DNA of 64,000 bases from Paramicrobacterium fandaimingii (GTDB taxonomy: Bacteria > Actinomycetota > Actinomycetes > Actinomycetales > Microbacteriaceae): contig NZ_CP061170.1 in the NCBI RefSeq assembly GCF_011751745.2, forward strand, positions 434,001-498,000, written 5' to 3'. The translations under genes were made by a program, and so were the position numbers. Below the pieces are notes generated by a model, which was not told the origin of the DNA, did no database searches, and saw only the letters and a program-made list of their open reading frames with translations. Of this stretch, positions 18,234 to 26,744 are shown piece after piece. Numbering within the stretch: the first letter of the stretch is position 1; each line of letters opens with the position of its first letter.

Positions 18234-19406
18234 GTGCCGAGCTTTCCACGTGACTTTCTCTGGGGCGCGTCAACTGCGGCCCATCAGGTCGAAGGCAACA
18301 ACGTCAACAGCAATTGGTGGGTGAAGGAGCATGCTGCGCAAACTCACGTCGTCGAGCCGAGCGGCGACGCCATGGACAGCTACCACCGGTATCGGGAGGA
18401 CATGAAACTGCTCGCGGATGCTGGTCTGAACTCGTACCGTTTCAGCGTCGAGTGGGCGCGAATCGAGCCCGAGCGTGGGTTTGTCTCGCGGGCCGAGCTC
18501 GACCATTACAAGCGCATGATCGACACCGCACGAGAGTTCGGTCTCGAACCAGTTGTGACGCTCATGCACTTCACCGTTCCTCGATGGATGCAGGACTCCG
18601 GGTTCTGGCGTGCGGCAGATGCGCCCGATCTTTTCGCGCGATACACCGAGATGGTCCTGCCGATTCTCGACGGCGTTCGCTACGTGTGCACCATCAACGA
18701 GCCGAACATCGCGGCGATGCTCGCGGGCGGCGAGGACGCGGCGAATCTTGTGGCATATGGGCTGCCGAACCCGGACCTCGGTGTCGCTGACGCCCTTCTT
18801 GAGTCGCACCGAAGGTCGCGCGAGGTGCTCTCGAGCGTGAATGGGCTGAAGAGTGGCTGGACCGTCGCCACACAGGCATTCCACTCGACGGGGGAGCCGG
18901 GTGCCGACGAGAAACTTTATGAGTACGGCTATCCGCGCGACGACTGGTACCTCGAGCAGTCGGCTGGCAACGACTTCGTCGGCGTGCAAGCGTACACTCG
19001 GACGTTTATCGGTCCCGAAGGTCCACGGCCCCGCGCTTCCGATGCCGAAAAGACATTGACTGGCTGGGAGTACTTTCCCGCTGCGCTGGAACTCGGCGTG
19101 CGAAGCGCCTGGGAGCTGAGCGGGAACGTGCCGATCATGGTGACGGAGAATGGTATAGCGACAGCGGACGACAGCCGACGGGTCGACTATACAGACGCGG
19201 CGCTGCGTGGCCTCCAATCAGCGATGGCCGACGGCGTCGAGGTGCTCGGTTATCAGCATTGGAGCGCGCTCGACAACTTCGAGTGGGCGAGCGGTTTTGC
19301 TCCGACGTTTGGGCTGATCAGCGTAGACCGTGAAACGTTCGAGCGCACCCCCAAGCCGAGCCTTGCGTGGCTGGGCGAAATTGCTCGCCGGGGATCTCTG
19401 AACTAA
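18234..19406 (+). CDS. Glycoside hydrolase family 1 (beta-glycosidase)
   Basis: 390 residues from GTG 18234 behind AAAGGAG. GH1 marks are the N-terminal FLWGASTAAHQVEGNN, the acid/base Glu156 in INEPN, the nucleophile Glu305 in VTENGI and the late YQHWSALDNFEWASGF. Many GH1 enzymes have 440-480 residues, so this is a compact member. There is no signal peptide, so it acts inside the cell on imported oligosaccharide. It probably ends the importer operon, 15 bp after the hydrolase gene. Confidence 0.93.
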   Translation: MPSFPRDFLWGASTAAHQVEGNNVNSNWWVKEHAAQTHVVEPSGDAMDSYHRYREDMKLLADAGLNSYRFSVEWARIEPERGFVSRAELDHYKRMIDTAREFGLEPVVTLMHFTVPRWMQDSGFWRAADAPDLFARYTEMVLPILDGVRYVCTINEPNIAAMLAGGEDAANLVAYGLPNPDLGVADALLESHRRSREVLSSVNGLKSGWTVATQAFHSTGEPGADEKLYEYGYPRDDWYLEQSAGNDFVGVQAYTRTFIGPEGPRPRASDAEKTLTGWEYFPAALELGVRSAWELSGNVPIMVTENGIATADDSRRVDYTDAALRGLQSAMADGVEVLGYQHWSALDNFEWASGFAPTFGLISVDRETFERTPKPSLAWLGEIARRGSLN

Positions 19407-19506
19407 TCTCCGCGGGGCGTCGTCCGGTGAAGATCGGGTTGAGGTGAGCATGTCGCAGCGATCCGACGTCGACATAGGTCACGCGCGTGCTGGATATTCT
19501 CGCCGA

Positions 19507-20607
19507 TCAGAGAGGCTCGAGTTCGTCGACGTTCGGAAGTTGAGGCCGCGACGTCGATGTCCGATCAAGGTAGAAGAACGCTGTAGACGCAATGTCATCG
19601 TGCCGCTGGAGGTACCGGCGGCGCGACCGCCAGCCCAGTGCCTGCACCTGAACCCGCAGTCGCTCCGCGAACCTAATCGGGTCGAGAACGTGCCATCGGT
19701 ACATGCCGAATCGCTGTTGGCTCTCGTAGAGTCCGTCAGGACGGATCACTTGATGGAGCCCGAGGTACGGAGTCGAGTACAGAGCGTATCCCTCACCCGG
19801 GACGTTAAAGTCCCATGCTCCACCGAAGTAGTCCTCGGTCCCCGTGCCGTTGATCGTCGGGTAAGCGGTGTCGCTGTCCATGAAGAACTTCATCTCGCCT
19901 TCGCCCCACCAGCCGCGACTGGTGACTCCCCATGCCAGGTAGGTTCCGACATAGTGCCCACGACCCTCAACGTCGTCGAGCAATACGTGTTCAGCTCCGC
20001 TGGTGAGTGGATTGCTTCGGTGCCAATGCGCGTGAAACCACCCGTTCGAGCCGGGTGGTCTGCCCTCGTCGTAGGTGATCTCGTAATACAGGTTCTGCGG
20101 GGTGTCGCTGAGGTTTTCCACAGTGACCCGCGCCCGTGAATGAAACGGCATCGGCCAATACGAATTGAGACCGCCATTCGGCGCGACCGTCACGGGGATT
20201 GAACTGAGGTGGGCATATTGTGCCCACCCTTGCCCAAAGAAGTCTCCAAGCGGTGTCTCCACAGCAGGTTGCTGGTCACTGTCCCAGTACATCCGGAGCA
20301 CCATCTCGCGCCACGCCTCGTGGCCGGTCGTCATCCAGATGTGGCGAATTGTGCCAGCGCCGTTGACATCGGCGATCTCGGCAGTTGTTCCCGGCTCTAC
20401 AACGATGTTCGGGGATACTTTCCAACCCGGGCCGAGCTCTCGAGCGAAGTTGGCTCCAGTCCCCTCGATAGCGCTCCCGCCGCCACTTGGAGCCCCGTCG
20501 CGGTTCTCCGGACTGATTGAGCGTGTCACGGTGTTGCGGATGCTGGCGAGGCCCTCGACACCACCTGGATGTTGGGCCTGATGATCTTGACTTTCGGTGC
20601 CCTGCAC
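19507..20607 (-). CDS. GH172-type glycosidase (DUF2961 protein)
   Basis: 366 residues from GTG 20607, preceded by AAGGAGG about ten bases upstream. DUF2961 is marked by GTIRHIWMTTGHEAWREMVLRMYWD, WWGEGEMKFFMD and GTGTEDYFGGAWDF. Characterised members of family GH172 act on fructofuranose or D-arabinofuranose linkages, including difructose dianhydride and mycobacterial arabinan. Candidate catalytic acids are Glu238 in GEGEMKFF and Glu258 in TGTEDYF, by position relative to the motifs. No secretion signal is visible. It converges on the GH1 gene and carries its own LacI-type operator. Confidence 0.85.
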   Translation of the reverse strand: MQGTESQDHQAQHPGGVEGLASIRNTVTRSISPENRDGAPSGGGSAIEGTGANFARELGPGWKVSPNIVVEPGTTAEIADVNGAGTIRHIWMTTGHEAWREMVLRMYWDSDQQPAVETPLGDFFGQGWAQYAHLSSIPVTVAPNGGLNSYWPMPFHSRARVTVENLSDTPQNLYYEITYDEGRPPGSNGWFHAHWHRSNPLTSGAEHVLLDDVEGRGHYVGTYLAWGVTSRGWWGEGEMKFFMDSDTAYPTINGTGTEDYFGGAWDFNVPGEGYALYSTPYLGLHQVIRPDGLYESQQRFGMYRWHVLDPIRFAERLRVQVQALGWRSRRRYLQRHDDIASTAFFYLDRTSTSRPQLPNVDELEPL

Positions 20608-20650
20608 GATGCGCCGACCTCCTTGTCGTCGGTACGTATTCCTCGTCTAC

Positions 20651-20664
20651 TGTAAGCGCTTACG
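20651..20664 (-). promoter_or_regulatory. LacI-type operator of the GH172 gene
   Basis: TGTAAGCGCTTACG is a near-perfect CG-centred LacI palindrome, 44 bp upstream of the GTG start on the minus strand. It is the most symmetrical of the three sites. A possible TTGCCT / TACAGT promoter pair on the minus strand would place it between -35 and -10. Confidence 0.65.
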
Positions 20665-20818
20665 AATTGTGCAGGCAAGACATTTTCGGCCTTCGTCAGT
20701 TCGTGGCTGCACGTGATGCGCGGCGGGCAGGCAACGATTGTCGAGCGTGGAGCACCCTGCAAAATCGGGAGCGCAGAGGACTCAGGGAGAACGCTTGCGA
20801 ACTGCGCCGTGACGGTGC

Positions 20819-21736
20819 TCAGGGCGCGATCTCGGCGACGGCTTCGGCCAGGGCAGCGCGCACGGCGAGCACCCCTGGGCGCGACGCGTTGGCGGGCCGG
20901 GCCGAGGTGAAGACCTCCCGCTGCGGATTGCCCGGCAACTCGTGCAGATTCACGGACGGAGCCTCGCCTGCCCACACCAGATCGGGGAGCAGCCCCACGG
21001 CGTTGCCGCTGCGGATCAGGCGAATGTGCGCCATAAGGTCGGCGGTTTCGAACCGCACATCCGGCTCGAATCCCGCGTGGCGGCACAGCTGCAGCGCCCA
21101 GCTCCGCGACGCCGTGCCCTGCGGCTCCATCACCCAGGGGAGCGTGCGAACGGATGCCGCGAAGTCGTCGACCGTGGCGATCGATGTGTCGACGGCATCC
21201 GGTATTGGCGGCATCGCCAGCCGAATCGCGTCGTGCCCGAGCCGCACGCGGTCGAGATCGGTGCGGAGCGCCCGCGTGTGCCCCGGGTATTGCTCGGCGA
21301 TGACGAGATCGAAGTCGCGGGCGGCCACTTCGAACAGCGCTTCGTCTGGCTCCCGTTCGACGGTGATCACGCGCAATTGCGGATGCTGCTCGGCGACGAG
21401 GCTGATCGCGCGCGGAATGATCGCGTGCGCCGCCGACTGAAAGACGGCGAGCCTCACGGTGCCCGACACGGACGCGAGCGTCTGAGACACAGCCGACTCT
21501 GCGGCCTCGAGTCCGTCGAGCAGAGTGGCAGCGTGCGCGGCGAGCACCTCGCCCTGTGGCGTCAATGCAACACGGCGTCCCGCCTTCGTCACGAGGGGAA
21601 CGCCGGCCTCGCGCTCCAGCTGCGCAAGCTGCTGCGACACGGCAGAAGGACTGTAGGCGAGGGCGTCTGCCACGGCCGAGAGGGTGCCACGCTGCTTCAG
21701 CTCGTGAAGCACGCGCAACCGTCGCATATCCAGCAT
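20819..21736 (-). CDS. LysR-family transcriptional regulator
   Basis: 305 residues. The N-terminal winged HTH is RRLRVLHELKQRGTLSAVADALAYSPSAVSQQLAQLE, followed by the LysR substrate domain starting VRLAVFQSAAHAIIPRAI. TGGAGG lies just ahead of ATG 21736. It is divergent from putA, so control of proline catabolism is the simple guess. It could instead serve the GH172 side, but it is separated from that gene by about 210 bp and reads the same way. Confidence 0.88.
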   Translation of the reverse strand: MLDMRRLRVLHELKQRGTLSAVADALAYSPSAVSQQLAQLEREAGVPLVTKAGRRVALTPQGEVLAAHAATLLDGLEAAESAVSQTLASVSGTVRLAVFQSAAHAIIPRAISLVAEQHPQLRVITVEREPDEALFEVAARDFDLVIAEQYPGHTRALRTDLDRVRLGHDAIRLAMPPIPDAVDTSIATVDDFAASVRTLPWVMEPQGTASRSWALQLCRHAGFEPDVRFETADLMAHIRLIRSGNAVGLLPDLVWAGEAPSVNLHELPGNPQREVFTSARPANASRPGVLAVRAALAEAVAEIAP

Positions 21737-21836
21737 CCGCGGCCTCCAGTTTCATGAAGCAAATCTGGTGAATATTGTCGCAGACTCCATGGGTTTGGTG
21801 ATGAATCCCGGATGCCGTCACGCATTGTGCATGGTC

Positions 21837-21876
21837 ACGGACAACGTGCAGGGGTGTGCGGTTGCACGTTGTCCGT
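21837..21876. promoter_or_regulatory. 14 bp perfect inverted repeat in the lysR/putA intergenic region
   Basis: ACGGACAACGTGCA (21837-21850) and TGCACGTTGTCCGT (21863-21876) are exact complements separated by 12 bases. The element sits about 95 bp upstream of putA and 100 bp upstream of the LysR start. A regulator-binding site is the likely role. A terminator is less likely, as neither side is followed by a T run. Confidence 0.55.
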
Positions 21877-21970
21877 ACCTGTGCACATTCTCCGAGGTGG
21901 TGGACGCTGCGGCGCGCGAACCGCGCCACTGCTCAGCGCAACTCGCGCGATGGCGTAATAGTCTCGGGGC

Positions 21971-24900
21971 ATGGCACAGGCATCAACGCAGACTCTGCGA
22001 CAGGACCTCGCTCGCGAAGCGGTGCAGTTGGCGCACACGTGGGTCCGCGAAAGCGCGGACTACCCGACGGACCCCGCTGCTGAACGGCTGGCCGGTGTGT
22101 TGAAAGACCCCAACGGGTTGCCCTTCACGGTTGGCTTCGTTGATGGTGTGATGCGGCCCGAGGACCTCTTTGTCGCGGGGTACGGGCTGCAGAAGGTGGC
22201 GAAACTGACACCACAGTTTCTGCCCTGGTACATGCGCGCGGCGATCGCGTGCGGGGGAGTTCTTGGCCCGGTGATTCCCGGCATCGTCATTCCGATCTCT
22301 CGCCGAGTGCTGCGTGAGATGGTTGGTCACCTCGTTGTCGACGCCACCCCAGAGAGGCTCGGTCCGGCTATTGCCCAGCTGCGCGCAGACGGTTCTCGGC
22401 TCAACCTCAACCTGCTGGGAGAGGCTGTGCTTGGCGAGAAGGAGGCGCAGCGTCGCTTCGACGGAACGCTGCGGCTGCTCGAGCGTGACGATGTCGACTA
22501 TGTGTCGATCAAGGTGTCGTCGATTGTGTCGCAGCTGTCGATGTGGGCGTTCGACGAGGCCGTCGAGCACGTCGTCGAGAAGCTCATTCCGCTCTATCAG
22601 GTGGCGGCCGAAGCTGAGAAGCGCGGCCATCGCAAATTCATCAACCTCGATATGGAGGAGTATCGCGATCTCGACCTCACGATCGCGGTCTTCACGCACG
22701 TGCTCGAGCACGATGATCTGAAGTACCTTGAGGCAGGCATCGTGCTGCAGGCCTATCTGCCCGACGCTCTCTCTGCCATGCAGCAGCTCACAGCCTGGGC
22801 TCGCGTGCGCCGCAGCGGTGGCGGAGCCCCCATCAAGGTGCGCCTCGTGAAGGGCGCGAACATTCCGATGGAGAACGTCGACGCGCAGGTTCACGGCTGG
22901 CCCGCGGCGCCGTACTCGTCGAAGCAAGACACCGACGCGAACTACAAGCGCGTGCTCGAGTGGTCGATGACCCCAGAGAACACAGATGCCGTCAGGGTCG
23001 GCGTCGCCGGGCACAACCTCTTCGATGTCGCGTACGCGTGGCTTCTTGCGAAGCAGCGCGGCGTGTCGGATGCCGTTGACTTCGAGATGCTTCTCGGCAT
23101 GGCCACCGGGCAGGCGAAAGCCGTGCGAAGGGTGGTAGGCAACCTGCTTCTCTACACGCCCGTCGTCAACCCGCATGAGTTCGACGTCGCCATTTCGTAC
23201 CTCATCCGCCGGTTGGAAGAGAACGCGTCGACAGAGAACTTCATGTCTGTCGTCTACGAGCTGCACGAGAACAACACGCTGCTCGAGCGGGAGACGAAGC
23301 GCTTTCTCGCGTCGATCGAGGAGCTGGGGCGTGACGGCGGCGCGCCTCCCGAGCCTAACCGAACGCAGAACAGGCAGACAGAATGGACGCTCGCGGGCGA
23401 AGTGTCGGCAGACGCCTCAGCCGAGGGCGTCGAGCCCGCGGCATCCACAACCGCTGATCTCTCTGCTGACCTCGCCGCTGGAGTCACGACTGAGCAGGCA
23501 GACGACGGGCTCACGCAGCAGGTGCTTCATCTGGGCCGACCAGCCGGCGACAAGCCGGGGCCCTTCGACACAACACGCGTCTTCACCGGACGATTCGACG
23601 CCGTCACGCGCAGCGACGCCGGAATGCCCGGATTTCACAACACCCCAGATACCGACCCGGCACTCCCGGCGAACCGCGAGTGGGGCCGGGAGATCATTGC
23701 CCGCATGGAGGCATCGCGTCTCGGCATCGACAATGTTCAGGCAAACACGGTGACGGATGCTTCTGAGCTGGAGCGCATCATCGAGACGGTGCGAACCGCA
23801 GGTGCCGAGTGGGGCGCGAAATCGGGTGCCGAGCGCGGTGCCGTCATCGAGCGTGCCGGCGATGCGCTGTCCGCGCACCGCGACAGTCTTCTCGAAGTGA
23901 TGGGCTCTGAGACGGGCAAGACCATCGCCGAGGGAGACCCCGAGGTGAGCGAGGCAGTCGACTTCGCCCACTACTACGGCGCGCAGGCACGCCAGCTCGA
24001 CCGCGTGCAGGGCGCCGTCTTCGAGCCGTCGAAGCTCATCGTCGTGACGCCGCCGTGGAACTTCCCCCTCGCCATTCCGACCGGAGGGGTGCTCGCCGGG
24101 CTCGCGTCGGGCGCCGGCGTGATCATCAAGCCCGCACCGCAGGCCGAGCGGACCGCCGCGGTCATGGTGGAAGCGCTGTGGGAGGCCGGTGTTCCCCGCG
24201 AGTTGCTCGCCTATGTTTCCATCGAGGAGGGCGAGCTCGGCAAACAGCTCATCTCGCACGACGCGGTCGATCGTGTGATTCTGACCGGTGCGTGGGACAC
24301 CGCCAAACTGTTCCGCTCGTGGAAACCGACGCTGCCGCTGCTGGCCGAGACGAGCGGCAAGAACGCACTCGTGGTGATGCCGAGCGCAGACATGGACCTC
24401 GCGGCGGCCGATCTCGTAAAGAGCGCTTTCGGTCACGCGGGGCAGAAATGCTCGGCATCCAGTCTGGTGATTCTCGTCGGTTCGGCTGCCAAGTCAGAGC
24501 GGTTCCACCGCCAGCTCGTGGATGCCGCCATGTCGCTGCGCGTCGGGTACCCCTCAGACCCGAGCGCACAGATGGGGCCGATCATCGAACCCGCAGAGGG
24601 CAAGCTGCTTCACGCCCTCACCGAACTCGGCGTCGGTGAAGAGTGGCTCGTCGAGCCGAAGCGCCTCGACCGGTCGGGGCAGCTGTGGTCTCCCGGCATC
24701 CGCACCGGTGTGAAGGCGGGGTCGTACTTTCACCTCACCGAGTTCTTCGGGCCCGTGCTCGGTGTCATGCACGCCCGAACCCTCGACGATGCGATTCGCT
24801 ACGTCAATGCGATCGAGTACGGCCTCACCTCGGGGTTGCATACCCAGGATCCGAACGATCTTGCTGAATGGCTCGCCGGTGTTGAGGCCGGCAACCTGTA

Positions 24901-25705
24901 CGTCAACCGAGGCATCACCGGCGCCATCGTGCAGCGTCAGCCGTTTGGCGGGTGGAAGCGCTCATCGGTCGGAGCGGGTACGAAGGCGGGCGGCCCGAGT
25001 TACCTGTATGGCTTGGGGTCGTGGCGTCCGGCGCGCGGAAGCTCCAGCTCGACACTTCACCTGCGCGGTCTCGACTCGCGCATCACGCGCCTGATTGAGT
25101 CGGCGCAGCCGTCGATGGAGTACGAGCAGTTCGATGTGCTGCGTCGCAGTGCGCTCTCGGACGCCGTGGCCTGGGCGAACGAGTACGGCGAAGTGACGGA
25201 GGCAACGGGGCTCGATGTGGAGCGCAACCTCCTGCGCTACCGCGCGATGCCCGTCGCGATCCGCGCAACAGTCGACGCTGCGCTCAGCGAGGTGCTGCGT
25301 GTCGTCGTCGCAGGGGTTCGCGCCAGGTCGCGGGTGACGGTGAGCACCGCAGCTGCGCTGCCGACAGCGGTGCTGCGGGTTCTCGATGGGCTGGGCGTCC
25401 CGGTCACCGTGGAGTCCGATGCCGAGTGGGTGCAGCGCACGGCGCATCCGCCGGTTCGTGCCGGTGAGGCGGATGGGTCGCGTGTTCCACGTGTGCGCCT
25501 TGTGGGGTCGGATGCCGAGCGGCGCGCTGCTCTTCACCGCGAGCTTGCCGACGCCGTGGAGGGCGACCCCGACCTCGCCATCTATGCCGGCCCCGTGACG
25601 CAGTCCGGCCGTGTGGAGATGCTGCCGTTCCTGCGTGAGCAGTCGATCTCGATTACGATGCATCGCTTCGGCACCCTCGACCCGTGGAGCAACGACGTCA
25701 TCTAA
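21971..25705 (+). CDS. putA: Bifunctional proline dehydrogenase / L-glutamate gamma-semialdehyde dehydrogenase
   Basis: 1244 residues. The N-terminal half is the FAD-dependent proline dehydrogenase barrel (YVSIKVSSIVSQLS, FINLDMEEYRDLDLTIAVF, VRLVKGANIPMEN). The second half is the P5C dehydrogenase (TPPWNFPLAIPTGGVLAGLASG, the LAETSGKNALVV glutamate, nucleophile Cys827 in GHAGQKCSASS). A further C-terminal stretch of about 200 residues ends the protein, as in long PutA forms. There is no N-terminal ribbon-helix-helix, so it should not be its own repressor. The linker around 440-540 is acidic and Ala/Thr-rich. It oxidises proline to glutamate, passing electrons to quinone and NAD+. Confidence 0.93.
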   Translation: MAQASTQTLRQDLAREAVQLAHTWVRESADYPTDPAAERLAGVLKDPNGLPFTVGFVDGVMRPEDLFVAGYGLQKVAKLTPQFLPWYMRAAIACGGVLGPVIPGIVIPISRRVLREMVGHLVVDATPERLGPAIAQLRADGSRLNLNLLGEAVLGEKEAQRRFDGTLRLLERDDVDYVSIKVSSIVSQLSMWAFDEAVEHVVEKLIPLYQVAAEAEKRGHRKFINLDMEEYRDLDLTIAVFTHVLEHDDLKYLEAGIVLQAYLPDALSAMQQLTAWARVRRSGGGAPIKVRLVKGANIPMENVDAQVHGWPAAPYSSKQDTDANYKRVLEWSMTPENTDAVRVGVAGHNLFDVAYAWLLAKQRGVSDAVDFEMLLGMATGQAKAVRRVVGNLLLYTPVVNPHEFDVAISYLIRRLEENASTENFMSVVYELHENNTLLERETKRFLASIEELGRDGGAPPEPNRTQNRQTEWTLAGEVSADASAEGVEPAASTTADLSADLAAGVTTEQADDGLTQQVLHLGRPAGDKPGPFDTTRVFTGRFDAVTRSDAGMPGFHNTPDTDPALPANREWGREIIARMEASRLGIDNVQANTVTDASELERIIETVRTAGAEWGAKSGAERGAVIERAGDALSAHRDSLLEVMGSETGKTIAEGDPEVSEAVDFAHYYGAQARQLDRVQGAVFEPSKLIVVTPPWNFPLAIPTGGVLAGLASGAGVIIKPAPQAERTAAVMVEALWEAGVPRELLAYVSIEEGELGKQLISHDAVDRVILTGAWDTAKLFRSWKPTLPLLAETSGKNALVVMPSADMDLAAADLVKSAFGHAGQKCSASSLVILVGSAAKSERFHRQLVDAAMSLRVGYPSDPSAQMGPIIEPAEGKLLHALTELGVGEEWLVEPKRLDRSGQLWSPGIRTGVKAGSYFHLTEFFGPVLGVMHARTLDDAIRYVNAIEYGLTSGLHTQDPNDLAEWLAGVEAGNLYVNRGITGAIVQRQPFGGWKRSSVGAGTKAGGPSYLYGLGSWRPARGSSSSTLHLRGLDSRITRLIESAQPSMEYEQFDVLRRSALSDAVAWANEYGEVTEATGLDVERNLLRYRAMPVAIRATVDAALSEVLRVVVAGVRARSRVTVSTAAALPTAVLRVLDGLGVPVTVESDAEWVQRTAHPPVRAGEADGSRVPRVRLVGSDAERRAALHRELADAVEGDPDLAIYAGPVTQSGRVEMLPFLREQSISITMHRFGTLDPWSNDVI

Positions 25706-25747
25706 CGCTCTGGCTGCCCCATCTGACGCTCTGGCTGCCCCATCTGA
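25701..25747 (+). repeat. 21 bp tandem repeat over the putA stop codon
   Basis: The unit CGCTCTGGCTGCCCCATCTGA occurs twice (25706-25726, 25727-25747), and a degenerate third start (CGCACTGCC) follows. The unit is a multiple of three, so each copy repeats an in-frame stop: TAA, then TGA, then TGA. Confidence 0.8.
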
Positions 25748-25794
25748 CGCACTGCCAGGTGCCCACCGTCGCGCCCAGTCTGCTCCCGGCCATC

Positions 25795-25848
25795 GCGGGC
25801 CATTTTCTGCTACTTCAGCTCGAGTTTTTCCAGCAGAAAGTGGCCCGC
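25795..25848. repeat. Long inverted repeat (hairpin) downstream of putA
   Basis: Arms GCGGGCCATTTTCTGCT (25795-25811) and AGCAGAAAGTGGCCCGC (25832-25848) pair over 17 bases with one mismatch around a 20-base loop. There is no T run on either side, so it is not a typical intrinsic terminator. It may be a dispersed palindromic element. Confidence 0.65.
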
Positions 25849-25884
25849 GGTCAATGGGACTTTTGGGAGGCGTGGATGCTGACC

Positions 25885-25969
25885 GCCAGGTGTGTGCAGG
25901 CACGGCCAGATGTGTGTGCAGGCACGGCCAGATGTGTGTGCAGGCACGGCCAGATGTGTGCAGGCATGC
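25885..25969 (+). repeat. 22 bp tandem repeat array
   Basis: About four copies of the unit GGCCAGATGTGTGTGCAGGC plus AC. The middle two (25904-25925, 25926-25947) are identical and the outer ones are degenerate. It belongs to the 418 bp gene-free spacer 25706-26123, which otherwise holds the tandem repeat and the hairpin just before it. Frames through it give only repetitive peptides. Confidence 0.8.
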
Positions 25970-26123
25970 GATGCCGTGCACGCCGCCACGGCGCTGGCGT
26001 ACGCATCGAGACGATTGCCTCGTCCGATGCGGCGTTCGACGGCATCCCGGGCCTGAACGCGTGGACTCTCTCGCCGGCTGAATTCCCGGATGCTGTTCCA
26101 GACACGCCCGTTACGGTGATCGT

Positions 26124-26672
26124 ATGGGTATCTCACTGACGAGACTGGATCCGACCGGCAACGATCGCGACGCACTGATCGATTTCATGACGGGGAACGA
26201 TTTCCCTTTCCACATGAACACGCAGCCCACGCGAGAAAGCGTCATGCGCGGCATCGACGACGGTGCGTACCGTGACGAGGACAACGACTCGTACTGGATC
26301 GACCACTCCGACGCAGGGCGGATCGGGTTCGCCCGGCTCGAAGATCTTTCGGAGTTTGCGCCGCTGTTCGACCTGCGCCTGAGCAGCGAGTTTCGTGAGC
26401 GTGGGTTCGGAGTGCCGGTGCTGCGCGCCATGACTGAGCTGGTGTTCACAAGCATGCCCGGCGTAACGCGGTTCGAGGGGCAGACGCGCGAAGACAACGC
26501 GGCGATGCGCCGCGTCTTCGCTCGAGCAGGCTGGGTGCTCGAGGCCTACTACCGTGAAGCATGGCCCGTACACGGGGCCGATCCTGTGGCCTCCGTCGCG
26601 TATTCGCGATTGCGACGAGACTGGACATCGGGCGAGACAACGCCCGTTCCCTGGAACGAACTGATCGGGTGA
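26124..26672 (+). CDS. GNAT-family N-acetyltransferase
   Basis: 182 residues of the GNAT fold. GRIGFARLEDL and the acetyl-CoA loop region FRERGFGVPVLRAMTELVF (motif A, with RGFG in place of the usual R/Q-x-x-G-x-G/A) are visible, then TREDNAAMRRVFARAGWVLEAYYREAWP near the C-terminus. This RimJ-like ending suggests protein or small-molecule amine acetylation; the substrate is unknown. ATG 26124 has only a weak ribosome site. Confidence 0.8.
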   Translation: MGISLTRLDPTGNDRDALIDFMTGNDFPFHMNTQPTRESVMRGIDDGAYRDEDNDSYWIDHSDAGRIGFARLEDLSEFAPLFDLRLSSEFRERGFGVPVLRAMTELVFTSMPGVTRFEGQTREDNAAMRRVFARAGWVLEAYYREAWPVHGADPVASVAYSRLRRDWTSGETTPVPWNELIG

Positions 26673-26744
26673 GTTCGCGGTCAGCGCAGTGCTGACGCGG
26701 CTCTTCTCTCGACTCCGTCTGGTCGCCGGGGCATAATCGAAATC

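Noticed and set aside
21983..23266. Long antisense open frame over putA
   Set aside because: It is a mirror of the GC-rich codon pattern of putA, with no family match and no ribosome site.
25885..25969. Repeat array that could be read as a CRISPR
   Set aside because: The 22 bp units are directly adjacent with no unique spacers, and no cas gene is present.
24962..25981. Minus-strand frame with repeated His/Cys/Pro peptide
   Set aside because: It arises from reading the 22 bp tandem repeat and the antisense of putA; no coding evidence.
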